Positions 1-8,026 of a stretch of DNA of 64,000 nt are shown piece after piece. Position 1 is the stretch's first letter, and each line of letters starts with the position of its first letter. The stretch lies in NCBI RefSeq assembly GCF_004006395.2, contig NZ_CP029758.2:1612001-1676000 (forward strand). The letters are read 5' to 3'. This DNA is from Clostridium sp. AWRP. Its GTDB lineage: Bacteria > Bacillota > Clostridia > Clostridiales > Clostridiaceae. Position numbers and translations under genes: made by a program. The notes beneath the pieces are model-generated. The model saw only the letters and a program-made list of their open reading frames with translations. It made no database searches and was not told the DNA's origin.

Positions 1-325
1 TTTTAAATACAACTTCAGAGTTAGATGACAAATTGCTTTCATGTATATATTTATCTAATGCATCTTTTGTCTTATTATCAAGTCTTATGGTATTATTGCA
101 ACTGCCTTTTAGTCTTTTACAGTAAAGTTCACCTTTTGAAGCATTATAATCTTCCAATTTAATCAAAGCAATTTCAGACGCTCTTAAACCACATCTATAA
201 GCAACTCTAAAAATTGCTAAATCTCTAACTGCATGTATATTATCTAAATTTATGATAGCGTTAAAAAGGCTTTTTGTTTCCTCCTGAGTAAAATATTTTA
301 TTTTTTTGTTACCGGTTCTTTCCAT
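1..325 (-). CDS. Tyrosine recombinase/integrase, N-terminal part (runs off the window)
   Basis: The reverse strand reads from an ATG at 323-325, preceded by an AGAGGA ribosome binding site, and stays open to base 1, so the C-terminal part with the remaining catalytic residues is outside. Seen: the motif YRCGLRASEI around residue 43-52, which is the first catalytic Arg box of tyrosine recombinases (Arg about 48), followed by a typical IKLEDYN strand. The catalytic domain begins almost at the start codon, so the usual SAM-like core-binding domain of phage integrases is missing; this fits short FimB/XerH-like recombinases or an N-terminally reduced integrase. Inference: site-specific recombination or inversion; target unknown. 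Confidence 0.75.
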   Translation of the reverse strand, partial: MERTGNKKIKYFTQEETKSLFNAIINLDNIHAVRDLAIFRVAYRCGLRASEIALIKLEDYNASKGELYCKRLKGSCNNTIRLDNKTKDALDKYIHESNLSSNSEVVFK

Positions 326-696
326 TTAGGTTCCTCTTTTCAAAATAATTGTACAATATAAATATTTTGTATAATAAATTATAGCATAATATTGAGTAAA
401 ATCCAATTATTATGGAACCAGTATTAAAATAATGTTGTAATTTACAGAATAATGAAGAAATAAATATCAAAATTTAAAATTTATGGAATTATATTGGAAG
501 AATAAAACAGAAAATGAGCATAAAATTCTCATTTTCCGGACAAAATATTTATTTCGTCTAAATAAATAATAGTGTAGATAAAAAAATAAGTCAAAATATT
601 AATCACATGGTAAGAAATTAAAAGTTACATAAACAAATAGGAATAAGTGTTAAATAGTTTAGAAGAAAAATTATTTGCATAGATAAGGATTGTAAA
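326..696. other. AT-rich intergenic region with two small inverted repeats
   Basis: No coding sequence is supported. Two small dyads are visible: GAAAATGAG/CTCATTTTC (510-536) and TATTTATTT/AAATAAATA (about 547-569). Neither is followed by a clear T-run. They could be regulatory or recombinase-related sites between the recombinase and the c-di-GMP gene; no function is shown. Confidence 0.4.
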
Positions 697-2370
697 ATGT
701 GTAGAAACGATAAATATAATTTGGAAAATGAAAGCGTGTATACATATGCACTTAATATGGGTAATCTTGGAGTCTGTGAATGGAATATAGATACAGGCGA
801 AATGGCTATTTCTGAAAAAATAACAGGATATGAATTTAACTCTATTAAAAGTATGAATGAATTTATTAATATTATAGCTTATGAAAAAGACAAAATGATG
901 GCAATACAAGATTTAGATGATTATATTAATGGATCTCTAGAATTTTATCGAAGTACATTTAGAATAAAGACTAAATGTGGAGAAATTAAATGGGTTTTAC
1001 TTAAGGGTAAAATATTTAAAGATGAAACAGAAAGTTCTGGTGTACTAGGTGTATTGATATTTAATATTACAAATATGAAGTTCTATGAAAGATGGGATAG
1101 TCTTACTAAGTTACCTAATAGAGAATTTTTTTTGATAAAACTCAGTAATTTAATAAAAACTGCTGAAATTCATAATAAAAAGGGTGCACTTATATATATT
1201 GATATTGATAATTTGAAAATTATAAATCATAATTTTGGGCACCACATTGGTGATTGGATTTTAAAATCATTTGCAAAATCAATTACTGTATTACTTGGTA
1301 AGCAAGGTGAATTATTCAGGTTAGAAGGGGACGAATTTGCAATACTAATTTATAAGTTTAATGATATAAAAAAAATAGAGAAAATGTGTAATAAAATTCA
1401 TAAATGTTTAAAAAAGTCTTTTCAAATAATGGGTAAAGAAATTTATATTAGTACAAGTTTAGGGGTAACTGTTTTTCCAGATGATAGCTCTGATCCAGAT
1501 GAGCTATTGAAGTTTTGTAATTTTGCAATATGTAGATCTAAGGGTAAGGGAAAAAACGAGTTCACTTTTTTTGATAAGAAAAAGGCACAACCCTATTTTA
1601 GAAAAATTTTAATTGATAGTGAACTGAAGAATTCAATTATTAATAACGAATTAGATATTTTTTATCAACCTCAGATTGACGCTTTAAGTAATAAAATTAT
1701 CGGCTTTGAAGCACTTTTAAGGTGGAATAATGATAAACTTGGCGATGTATCTCCTGCTGAATTCATTCCTATAGCTGAAGATAATGGATACATTGTACAA
1801 ATTGGAAATTGGGTTCTAAATAAAGCCTTAGAGACTGCTTGTGCATGGAAAGAAAAAGGTTATAAATTTAGTAAGATATCTGTAAATGTCTCTCCAATTC
1901 AATTAGAAAAAAGTGATTTTAAGATCAATGTGTTAAATATATGTGCAAAGCACAATGTAGAACCTTCTTTACTTGAAATAGAAATAACGGAAAGAACTTT
2001 AATTGAAATTGGGGAAGACAGGATTGAATTATTAAATGAACTTATGGAAAGCGGCGTAAGCATTGCAATAGATGATTTTGGGACAGGATATTCTTCCTTG
2101 AACTATTTAATTAATTTACCAGTTAATACGTTAAAAATAGACAAGTCATTTATTTCTAATATCCATAATGATAAAAACAAAGCTGTAATTGGCAGTATAG
2201 TGAAATTATCAAAGTATTTAAAATATAAAGTAATCACTGAAGGAGTGGAGACAAGAGAACAGTTAGATGTACTTATTGGCTTGGGCTGTAATTTGATTCA
2301 AGGTTATTATTTTAGCAAACCGCTTAAAGAAAATAAAATTCAGCATTTATTAAAAAATCAAAATAGGTAG
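697..2370 (+). CDS. PAS-GGDEF-EAL cyclic-di-GMP turnover protein
   Basis: A 557-residue cytoplasmic protein with no membrane segment. A PAS-like N-terminus (about 20-130) precedes a GGDEF domain whose signature reads EGDEF (about 210-214), a variant that is often still active as diguanylate cyclase; no RxxD inhibitory site is seen ahead of it. The EAL domain follows with FEALLRW (337-343), EITERTL, DDFGTGYSSL (459-468) and ITEGVET (523-529), so the metal-binding and catalytic Glu/Asp residues of phosphodiesterases are present. It likely synthesises and/or degrades c-di-GMP, with the PDE side better conserved. An AAGGA site precedes the ATG. It lies 11 bp before a chemoreceptor gene, so the two are probably cotranscribed. 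Confidence 0.9.
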   Translation: MCRNDKYNLENESVYTYALNMGNLGVCEWNIDTGEMAISEKITGYEFNSIKSMNEFINIIAYEKDKMMAIQDLDDYINGSLEFYRSTFRIKTKCGEIKWVLLKGKIFKDETESSGVLGVLIFNITNMKFYERWDSLTKLPNREFFLIKLSNLIKTAEIHNKKGALIYIDIDNLKIINHNFGHHIGDWILKSFAKSITVLLGKQGELFRLEGDEFAILIYKFNDIKKIEKMCNKIHKCLKKSFQIMGKEIYISTSLGVTVFPDDSSDPDELLKFCNFAICRSKGKGKNEFTFFDKKKAQPYFRKILIDSELKNSIINNELDIFYQPQIDALSNKIIGFEALLRWNNDKLGDVSPAEFIPIAEDNGYIVQIGNWVLNKALETACAWKEKGYKFSKISVNVSPIQLEKSDFKINVLNICAKHNVEPSLLEIEITERTLIEIGEDRIELLNELMESGVSIAIDDFGTGYSSLNYLINLPVNTLKIDKSFISNIHNDKNKAVIGSIVKLSKYLKYKVITEGVETREQLDVLIGLGCNLIQGYYFSKPLKENKIQHLLKNQNR

Positions 2371-2381
2371 GAGGAATCAGG

Positions 2382-4094
2382 GTGAAATTTTTTGAAAATA
2401 TTAAAGTAAGAACAAAATTGATGTTATCTTTTATCATAATGGCTTTATTAATTGCTGCAGTTGGTGCTATAGGTATAATGTCACTAAAGACAGTGAATGT
2501 AAATTCTGAAGAGATGTACAGCAATAGATTACAGAGTGTTTATATGCTTACAGATATGGAACAAAATTTAACGGAAATAAAAAGCGATATGCTGCAATTA
2601 GTTTATGTGAAAGATGCTTCAAAGAAAAGTGATTTAGAAAAAGATATCCAATTAAATAAAGATGAAAATAATAAATATATTGAGAATTATGAAAAGCTCC
2701 CTAAAAATGACACAGAAAAACAAATGTGGTCTGCATTTAAAAGTTACGCTAGTAAGTACATAACTTTAAGAGAAAATACTATTAAGCTTATTGATGCTGG
2801 AAATTTTGATGAGGCAGTTAAACAATACGGGCATATAGCAGTGACAAGAGATGCCATGTTTTCAAGTCTTGATAAGCTAATTAGTGTAAACACTGACAAT
2901 GCAAAAATCAAAAATTCTAATAACCATGCTGTATTTTTAAGCAGCAATAAGATTATGACTATACTAATAATAGTTGGATTAGTATTTGCTATAGGCTTAT
3001 CTTTATTGCTAAATTCATGTATAGCAGGTCCTTTGACATTAGCTGTAGAAAATATAAAAACTGTAGCCAAAGGAGATTTTACTACAGTTGTACCACTTGG
3101 ACGTAAAGATGAAATAGGAGAACTTGCCGACGTATTATATATGATGCAGAAAGATTTAAGTGAGTTAATTAAGGAAATAATGTCAAATTCACAGGAGATT
3201 AGCGCGTCTAGTGAAGAACTTTCTGCTACAGTAGAAGAGTTATCGGCAAAAGCGGAGGAAATAGATGGTGCAGTAAAGAATATAACATCTGGAATTCAGG
3301 AAAACAGTGCATCATCAGAAGAAATAACAGCGTCTATTGAAGAAGTGGATTCTAGCATTAATGAACTGTCTGGTAAAGCTGCAGAAGGGAGCAATAATGC
3401 AAACCAATCTAAAGAAAGAGCTGTTAAAGTTGAGAAAAAGGGTAAGGATGCAATAAAAGAAGTACGAAACTTATATGAAGAGAAGAAAAATCATATGCTG
3501 CAGGCAATTGAAGAGGGAAAAGTGGTAGATGATATAAAGATTATGGCGGACACTATTGCAGATATATCAGAACAGACAAACTTACTTGCACTAAATGCAG
3601 CTATAGAGGCAGCTAGGGCGGGAGAACAAGGCAAAGGATTTGCAGTAGTTGCAGAAGAGGTAAGAGAACTTGCAGAACAATCTTCACAAGCAGTAACAGG
3701 TATTCAAGATACTATTATAAAGGTTCAGGATGCATTTAAAAATCTATCTGAAAACGGTAATGATGTATTAAAATTTATAAATGAAGATGTAGATCCACAA
3801 ATTCAGGATTTTGGAAACATGGGAAATCAATATTATAGTGATTCTGATTTTGTTAGCAGAATGTCTGAGGAAATTGCATCTATGTCTGAAGAGCTTACAG
3901 CCACAGTGAGTCAAGTAAGCAATGCAGTGCAGAATGTGGCAGAAAATGCACAGAACTCTAGTGAACATTCAGAGGCAATAAAGGTAAGCATTGATGAAAC
4001 GGCAAAAGCAATAATAGAGGTATCCAAAACTGCACAAAGTCAAGCAGAACTTGCTCAAAAACTTAATGAGATGGTTCAAAAATTTAAAATATAA
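2382..4094 (+). CDS. Methyl-accepting chemotaxis protein
   Basis: A 570-residue chemoreceptor. Start is GTG, chosen because AGGAGGAATCAG lies directly before it. TM1 about 13-33, an extracytoplasmic four-helix-bundle-type sensor domain (35-185), TM2 about 188-210, a HAMP domain (about 212-262), and a long coiled signalling domain whose hairpin tip is recognisable as NLLALNAAIEAARAGEQGKG. Repeated SEELSA/SEEITA heptads are potential methylation helices. It signals to CheA/CheW. The preceding PAS-GGDEF-EAL gene ends 11 bp upstream, suggesting a joint motility/c-di-GMP input unit. Ligand unknown. Confidence 0.93.
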   Translation: MKFFENIKVRTKLMLSFIIMALLIAAVGAIGIMSLKTVNVNSEEMYSNRLQSVYMLTDMEQNLTEIKSDMLQLVYVKDASKKSDLEKDIQLNKDENNKYIENYEKLPKNDTEKQMWSAFKSYASKYITLRENTIKLIDAGNFDEAVKQYGHIAVTRDAMFSSLDKLISVNTDNAKIKNSNNHAVFLSSNKIMTILIIVGLVFAIGLSLLLNSCIAGPLTLAVENIKTVAKGDFTTVVPLGRKDEIGELADVLYMMQKDLSELIKEIMSNSQEISASSEELSATVEELSAKAEEIDGAVKNITSGIQENSASSEEITASIEEVDSSINELSGKAAEGSNNANQSKERAVKVEKKGKDAIKEVRNLYEEKKNHMLQAIEEGKVVDDIKIMADTIADISEQTNLLALNAAIEAARAGEQGKGFAVVAEEVRELAEQSSQAVTGIQDTIIKVQDAFKNLSENGNDVLKFINEDVDPQIQDFGNMGNQYYSDSDFVSRMSEEIASMSEELTATVSQVSNAVQNVAENAQNSSEHSEAIKVSIDETAKAIIEVSKTAQSQAELAQKLNEMVQKFKI

Positions 4095-4133
4095 AGTGAT
4101 TCTTAGAGTCAGATAAATATTCCAAAAAAATAT

Positions 4134-4162
4134 TTGACAATCTTAAAAAGAAATAATATACT
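4134..4162 (+). promoter_or_regulatory. Sigma-A promoter of the T-box/MFS unit
   Basis: TTGACA (4134-4139) and TATACT (4157-4162) with exactly 17 bp between them. Transcription would begin just before the T-box leader. The same boxes and spacing occur at 55238-55266 before the second T-box. Confidence 0.8.
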
Positions 4163-4167
4163 TAATA

Positions 4168-4480
4168 CCATAAACTGTGATGGAGAAAGAAATATTTAAT
4201 CTATTAACTTAAGAGAGCCAATGTGTGGTGTAAGTTGGTGTTAATGAAAATATGCAAATCACTCCGGAGTTTCCAAGTAGAAAGGTTTTTGCCGAGTAAA
4301 CGAGGACGTATACCAACGATATATGGTTAGGGTTTATGTTAAATAAAGTTTTTATTTAAAGTGACTTGAATTGAGAGGCAATTGGTGTATCTAATTGCAA
4401 GTAAGGTGGTACCACGGAAATATATCTTTCGTCCTTATGAACATATTGAAATGTGTTTATAAGGACGAAAGATTTTTTTT
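4168..4480 (+). ncRNA. T-box riboswitch, Ile (ATC) specifier, before the MFS transporter
   Basis: Stem I starts at GATGGAGAAAGAAA; AGAGAGCC and the distal loop follow; the 3' side of the specifier loop reads ATC (4258-4260) directly before ACTCCGGAG. The T-box bulge AAGGTGGTACCACGG is at about 4403-4417 and the terminator hairpin (ATCTTTCGTCCTTAT pairing with ATAAGGACGAAAGAT, then T8) at 4424-4480. Known mechanism: uncharged tRNA pairs with specifier and T-box and stops termination. ATC predicts induction on isoleucine starvation. The specifier register was inferred by alignment with the second T-box in this window. Confidence 0.92.
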
Positions 4481-4603
4481 ATTTGTTAAAATATGCATAA
4501 GTAGGAAAGGAGGATAACTTAATATTAGAATATTAAAAAAATTGGGGCAAATTACAATATAGAAATATGATTATACAGGAACAAGAGAAGGGGGCTTTAT
4601 TTT

Positions 4604-5920
4604 ATGAATATTAAAGGTAGTGTTACTAAAAGGAAATATTTAAATGTTATTTTGCCATTGTTTATCGCATCTATGCTGGCGTATATTGATAGACTCAATA
4701 TATCTTATGCTGCTTTGACGATGAATAAAGATCTGGGATTTACTGCTCAGGTTTTTGGAATGGGAGCAGGAATTCTATTTTTCGGGTACGTAGTGTTTGA
4801 GGTGCCTGGAACTGTATTTGCAGAGAAGCGAAGTCCAAGTAAATGGGTTGTTAGAATCATGCTTACCTGGGGTATAGTTACTGCTCTTATGGGTTTTGTG
4901 CATACGGAACTTCAATTTTATATTGTTCGTTTTTTAGTAGGAGCTGCAGAGGCAAGTTTTTATCCAGTTTGTTATTCAGCTATTGTTCCTCGTTGGTTTA
5001 ATGCACAGGAAAGGCCTAAGGCACTTTCAATACTTTTAACTTCAATGCTGGTTTCAAGTATTATTGGTTCTCCTTTAGCAGGCGTAATATTAGGTATTGC
5101 AGCTTTTGGGTTTAAAGGTTGGCAGATGTTATTTATTTTAGAAGGAACTATGGCTTTTATTTATGGAATCATTCTTATTTTTTGGCTAAAGGATTCACCT
5201 GAAGATGTCAATTGGTTAACTCCAGAAGAAAAGAAGACAATAAGAACAGAATATGAAAGAGAAATTTCTGTGAAAAATTCAATAAAGAAATATACATTAT
5301 GGGAAGCCTTAAAAGATAAGACAGTTCTCAAATTATGTTTTATATATTTTATGTGGGTTACAGGATTTTGGGGATTTGGATTTTGGCTGCCAACAGTACT
5401 CAAATCAGTATCAGGATTGAGTAATTCTAGTGTCAGCTGGCTAATTATAATACCAATGACAGCAGCACTTATTGGTTTCATAATTAATGGTAATTCTACC
5501 TCAAAGACAGGAGAAAGAAGATGGCATGTAGCTATTCCACTTTTTATTGGTGCTGTAGGTATGGCACTTGGAGCTTTAGTTTCTAATCCTGTATTAAGCT
5601 TTATATTCACTTGTGTTACTGCCATTGGTGTATATGTAGGAATGGGAGTATGGTGGGCAGTACCTACGTCATTTTTATCCGGTCCTGCAGCAGCTGGTGC
5701 TACTGGCTTAATTAACTCTATAGGAAATTTAGGAGGATTTACTGGACCTTATTTTGTTGGCTTTGTAAAAACTAGTACAGGATCTTATACAGTGGCATAT
5801 ATGTGTTTGGCTGTATCACTTGTAATTGCAGGTGTTACTATGCTTACACTTAAGAAAAAGGTTCCAGCTGATATGTTAGAGCAGGACAATGATAACCAAA
5901 ACAAAATTGAATTAGGATAA
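4604..5920 (+). CDS. MFS transporter, anion:cation symporter (ACS)-type
   Basis: A 438-residue, about 12-TM permease. The N-terminal half has DRLNISYAAL and the loop 2-3 region, with FAEKRSPSKWVVRIM and GAAEASFYPV, typical of the ACS family that carries organic anions such as tartrate, phthalate, galactonate or hydroxy acids. ATG is preceded by AGAAGGGGGC. Regulation is by the Ile T-box directly upstream, which is unusual for this family and suggests that the substrate feeds isoleucine or branched-chain synthesis (for example a 2-oxo- or 2-hydroxy-acid); this is inference. A structured repeat begins right after the stop codon. Confidence 0.85.
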   Translation: MNIKGSVTKRKYLNVILPLFIASMLAYIDRLNISYAALTMNKDLGFTAQVFGMGAGILFFGYVVFEVPGTVFAEKRSPSKWVVRIMLTWGIVTALMGFVHTELQFYIVRFLVGAAEASFYPVCYSAIVPRWFNAQERPKALSILLTSMLVSSIIGSPLAGVILGIAAFGFKGWQMLFILEGTMAFIYGIILIFWLKDSPEDVNWLTPEEKKTIRTEYEREISVKNSIKKYTLWEALKDKTVLKLCFIYFMWVTGFWGFGFWLPTVLKSVSGLSNSSVSWLIIIPMTAALIGFIINGNSTSKTGERRWHVAIPLFIGAVGMALGALVSNPVLSFIFTCVTAIGVYVGMGVWWAVPTSFLSGPAAAGATGLINSIGNLGGFTGPYFVGFVKTSTGSYTVAYMCLAVSLVIAGVTMLTLKKKVPADMLEQDNDNQNKIELG

Positions 5921-6048
5921 ACAAAGTTCTTGGCATTAGATGGAGTTTTGACTCCATCTAATGCTTAGAAATCGTTATCCAGGGACGTAGCTGCTCTTTA
6001 CTCCTACTTGGAGAAGTGGGAGTATTAGAGCAGGTAGTCATCGGATAA
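5921..6048 (-). repeat. Dispersed structured repeat, copy A
   Basis: Read on the minus strand it starts TTATCCGATGACTACC, contains nested pairings (outer TTATCC/GGATAA, then CTGCTCT/AGAGCAG, then ACTCC/GGAGT), then a second hairpin GCATTAGATGGAG/CTCCATCTAATGC and ends near CCAAGAACTTTGT. Related copies lie at 35838-35984 and 60447-60626, and a collapsed one at 22815-22838. The end hairpin abuts the MFS stop codon and may also act in 3' end formation. Confidence 0.75.
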
Positions 6049-6061
6049 GTTATACAAAAAG

Positions 6062-6137
6062 CACTATCATTTATAATGAACTGTGCTCTGTCAAGTAGAC
6101 AGGGCGCAGTTCAAATTATATGATAGTGATTTTTTTA
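6062..6137 (+). terminator. Long hairpin terminator
   Basis: CACTATCAT pairs with ATGATAGTG, enclosing GAACTGTGCTCTGT/ACAGGGCGCAGTTC, and the stem is followed by a T-run (GATTTTTTTATTTT). It separates the MFS unit from the lasso cluster. Confidence 0.75.
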
Positions 6138-6140
6138 TTT

Positions 6141-6183
6141 TAATGATCATATAATGAAAATTTCCACTATTATATGATCGTTA
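6141..6183. promoter_or_regulatory. 15-bp inverted repeat ahead of the lasso cluster
   Basis: TAATGATCATATAAT (6141-6155) and ATTATATGATCGTTA (6169-6183) are inverted copies with one mismatch across a 13-bp spacer, 80 bp upstream of the first lasso gene. It may be an operator or a hairpin in the leader. No regulator gene lies in the cluster, so the partner is unknown. Confidence 0.5.
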
Positions 6184-6263
6184 AATTTGATAAAATAGAG
6201 AGAAATAAATGAGAAGTATGATTGATTTATTATGGTAAATATTCCTGATAAGGGGTGAATTCT

Positions 6264-7460
6264 GTGATTAATAGTCAAATAAAAGAAGAAATAAGTGAGC
6301 TTTCTCCAGAAATGAAATTAATGCTTTTATTGTCTATAAGAGAAATAGGTGATAAAGAAAAAGCTGCTGTGCGAGAAATATTGAGAGAAAAAATTAACTG
6401 GAGGTTATTTGTAAATATTGTTGAATATAACAGAATATATCCTGTAGTATATAAAAATATAGTTAAAATGAAGGAATTAAACGAGCCAGAATATGTGCTG
6501 AGTAATTTGAGAGAGAAATATAAAAATAATATGTTGAATTTACTAAAATTTACGGCAGAACTGATTCGTTTGATGGATTTAATGAAAAAAAGCAAAATTA
6601 GAGCATTACCTTTAAAAGGTCCATTACTAGGAATAAATATATATGGAGATGTTTCTTTAAGAACATCTAAGGATTTGGACATATTAATTCATGTTGTGGA
6701 CATGGAAAAGGCTGAGAAAATTTTATTGAAAATAGGGTATAGAAGGACTACTCCAGATTTTGCTTTAACATTAAAACAAAAAAATATAGTTATAAAAAAA
6801 TTTCATCATTACGAATATTATAATGAGAAGTTAAATGTTCAGGTAGAGCTCCATTGGAGATATGATTCAGACTGTTTTATCTTTGATTTTGAAAAAATTT
6901 GGGAAAAGAGAAAAAGCAGGCTTATTTTAGGAAATAAAATTGATGTTCTTTCTCCAGAAGATAATTTTGTGTATCTGACATTTCATGGAGCAAAGCATGG
7001 ATGGTTTAGATTGAAATGGCTCTGTGATACTTATGAAATAGTAAAAAAGAATAAGTTGGATTGGAAAGAAGTGATTGAAATATCTGAAAATTCCCAAATT
7101 TCACGCATGTTATTTCAAACTATGATTTTGCTTCAAGAAATTTTTAAATTGGATATACCCAATATTTTTGGAAAACTGGTGATAGATAATAAAAAGGCAT
7201 ATAAATTGGCACAGATGGCAATCCCTATTATTAAAAATAATAAAGAAGTTATTTACGAGCCAAAATCAGAACTATATATTCATAAGAAAAAGTATATGAT
7301 TGAATTAAATAGTGAGAAAAATAGCAAGATAAAATATATACTACAATATTTCTTTCCAACAATGGAGGACTTCAAAACTATCAAATTAAAAGATGATTAT
7401 TTTTTCTTGTATTTTATAATAAGGCCTTTTTTATGGGCATATAGATTTTTTACAAGATGA
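6264..7460 (+). CDS. Lasso-cluster nucleotidyltransferase (NTP_transf_5-like)
   Basis: A protein of about 398 residues. The start is GTG at 6264 because AAGGGG (6250-6255) sits 8 bp before it; a GTG at 6255 overlaps that site. The fold is shown by LKGPLLGINIYGD followed by SLRTSKDLDILIH, the G-x-x-R-x-x-x-D-x-D metal-binding signature of the uncharacterised nucleotidyltransferase family that recurs in lasso and other RiPP clusters. It lies 27 bp before the RRE gene in the same direction, so it is the first gene of the lasso operon. Its substrate is unknown; it could nucleotidylate the peptide or a partner. Family assignment is firm, role is inferred from context. Confidence 0.8.
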   Translation: MINSQIKEEISELSPEMKLMLLLSIREIGDKEKAAVREILREKINWRLFVNIVEYNRIYPVVYKNIVKMKELNEPEYVLSNLREKYKNNMLNLLKFTAELIRLMDLMKKSKIRALPLKGPLLGINIYGDVSLRTSKDLDILIHVVDMEKAEKILLKIGYRRTTPDFALTLKQKNIVIKKFHHYEYYNEKLNVQVELHWRYDSDCFIFDFEKIWEKRKSRLILGNKIDVLSPEDNFVYLTFHGAKHGWFRLKWLCDTYEIVKKNKLDWKEVIEISENSQISRMLFQTMILLQEIFKLDIPNIFGKLVIDNKKAYKLAQMAIPIIKNNKEVIYEPKSELYIHKKKYMIELNSEKNSKIKYILQYFFPTMEDFKTIKLKDDYFFLYFIIRPFLWAYRFFTR

Positions 7461-7487
7461 TAATTTATATAAGAAGAGGAGTATGAG

Positions 7488-7772
7488 ATGATTAATGAAC
7501 AAACTATGATAAAAAGAGTTAAAGATGTAGTTTCAGCGGAGCTGGATGATATGACTGTAATGATGAGTATAGAAAATGGATCCTATTATGGATTTAATGA
7601 AATATCTACAGTAATATGGGCATTTATAGAAGAAAACATAAAAGTTAAGGATTTAGTTAGAAAACTTACAGATGAGTTTGATGTTTCTACAGAAGAATGT
7701 GAAAAAGATGTAATCAAATTTTTAAATGAGCTGAAAAAATTAAATTTAGTAGAAATAGAAAATTCAAAATAA
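7488..7772 (+). CDS. PqqD-like RRE protein, lasso peptide B1
   Basis: A 94-residue protein of the PqqD/RRE fold: SIENGSYYGFNEISTVIW is the typical strand-turn-helix of PqqD relatives, followed by a helical winged-helix-like C-terminal half (DLVRKLTDEFDVS, VIKFLNELKKLNLVE). In split-B lasso systems this protein binds the precursor leader and presents it to the B2 peptidase. An AGAGGAG site precedes the ATG. It lies directly upstream of the precursor gene (26-bp gap) with the separate peptidase at 9980, as expected for paeninodin-type clusters of Firmicutes. Confidence 0.88.
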   Translation: MINEQTMIKRVKDVVSAELDDMTVMMSIENGSYYGFNEISTVIWAFIEENIKVKDLVRKLTDEFDVSTEECEKDVIKFLNELKKLNLVEIENSK

Positions 7773-7798
7773 TAAAAATATGGAAGGGAGGTGAAATA

Positions 7799-7939
7799 AT
7801 GAATAAGGAATTAAATAAGAAATGTGATAAAAAAAGCTGGAAAACACCTGAATTAATTATTATGTCTGTACAAAATGATACAGAAAATAATACTGGAATG
7901 GGTGGAGATGGTGGCCCTTTTTATTCTAATCAATCTTAA
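7799..7939 (+). CDS. Lasso peptide precursor (A), 46 residues
   Basis: ATG at 7799 follows an excellent AGGGAGGTGAAATA site. The leader contains W14-K-T-P17-E-L19, matching the YxxPxL leader motif read by lasso RREs (Trp for Tyr). Thr28 sits 11 residues after Pro17, where the conserved Thr at -2 is expected, so the likely cut is after Glu29, giving core NNTGMGGDGGPFYSNQS. Asp37 is then core position 8, allowing an 8-residue macrolactam with Asn1 and a 9-residue tail. The core ends in Ser, the position phosphorylated in paeninodin, and holds Tyr13, Ser14 and Thr3 as other possible modification sites. The motif and neighbours are seen; cleavage site and ring size are inferred. Confidence 0.82.
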   Translation: MNKELNKKCDKKSWKTPELIIMSVQNDTENNTGMGGDGGPFYSNQS

Positions 7940-7956
7940 TTATTAGACAAGTATGT

Positions 7957-7987
7957 GTATATGGATAAAAAATTTTTATCCATATAC
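7957..7987 (+). terminator. Hairpin between precursor and cyclase genes
   Basis: GTATATGGATAAAAA and TTTTTATCCATATAC form a near-perfect 15-bp stem in the gap between the precursor and the cyclase. No long T-run follows beyond the stem itself. Such hairpins often raise precursor mRNA over enzyme mRNA by partial termination or by protecting the 3' end. Confidence 0.6.
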
Positions 7988-8026
7988 ATTAACAATTAGT
8001 TTAAGTAGTGGGGAGATAGGAAACAT

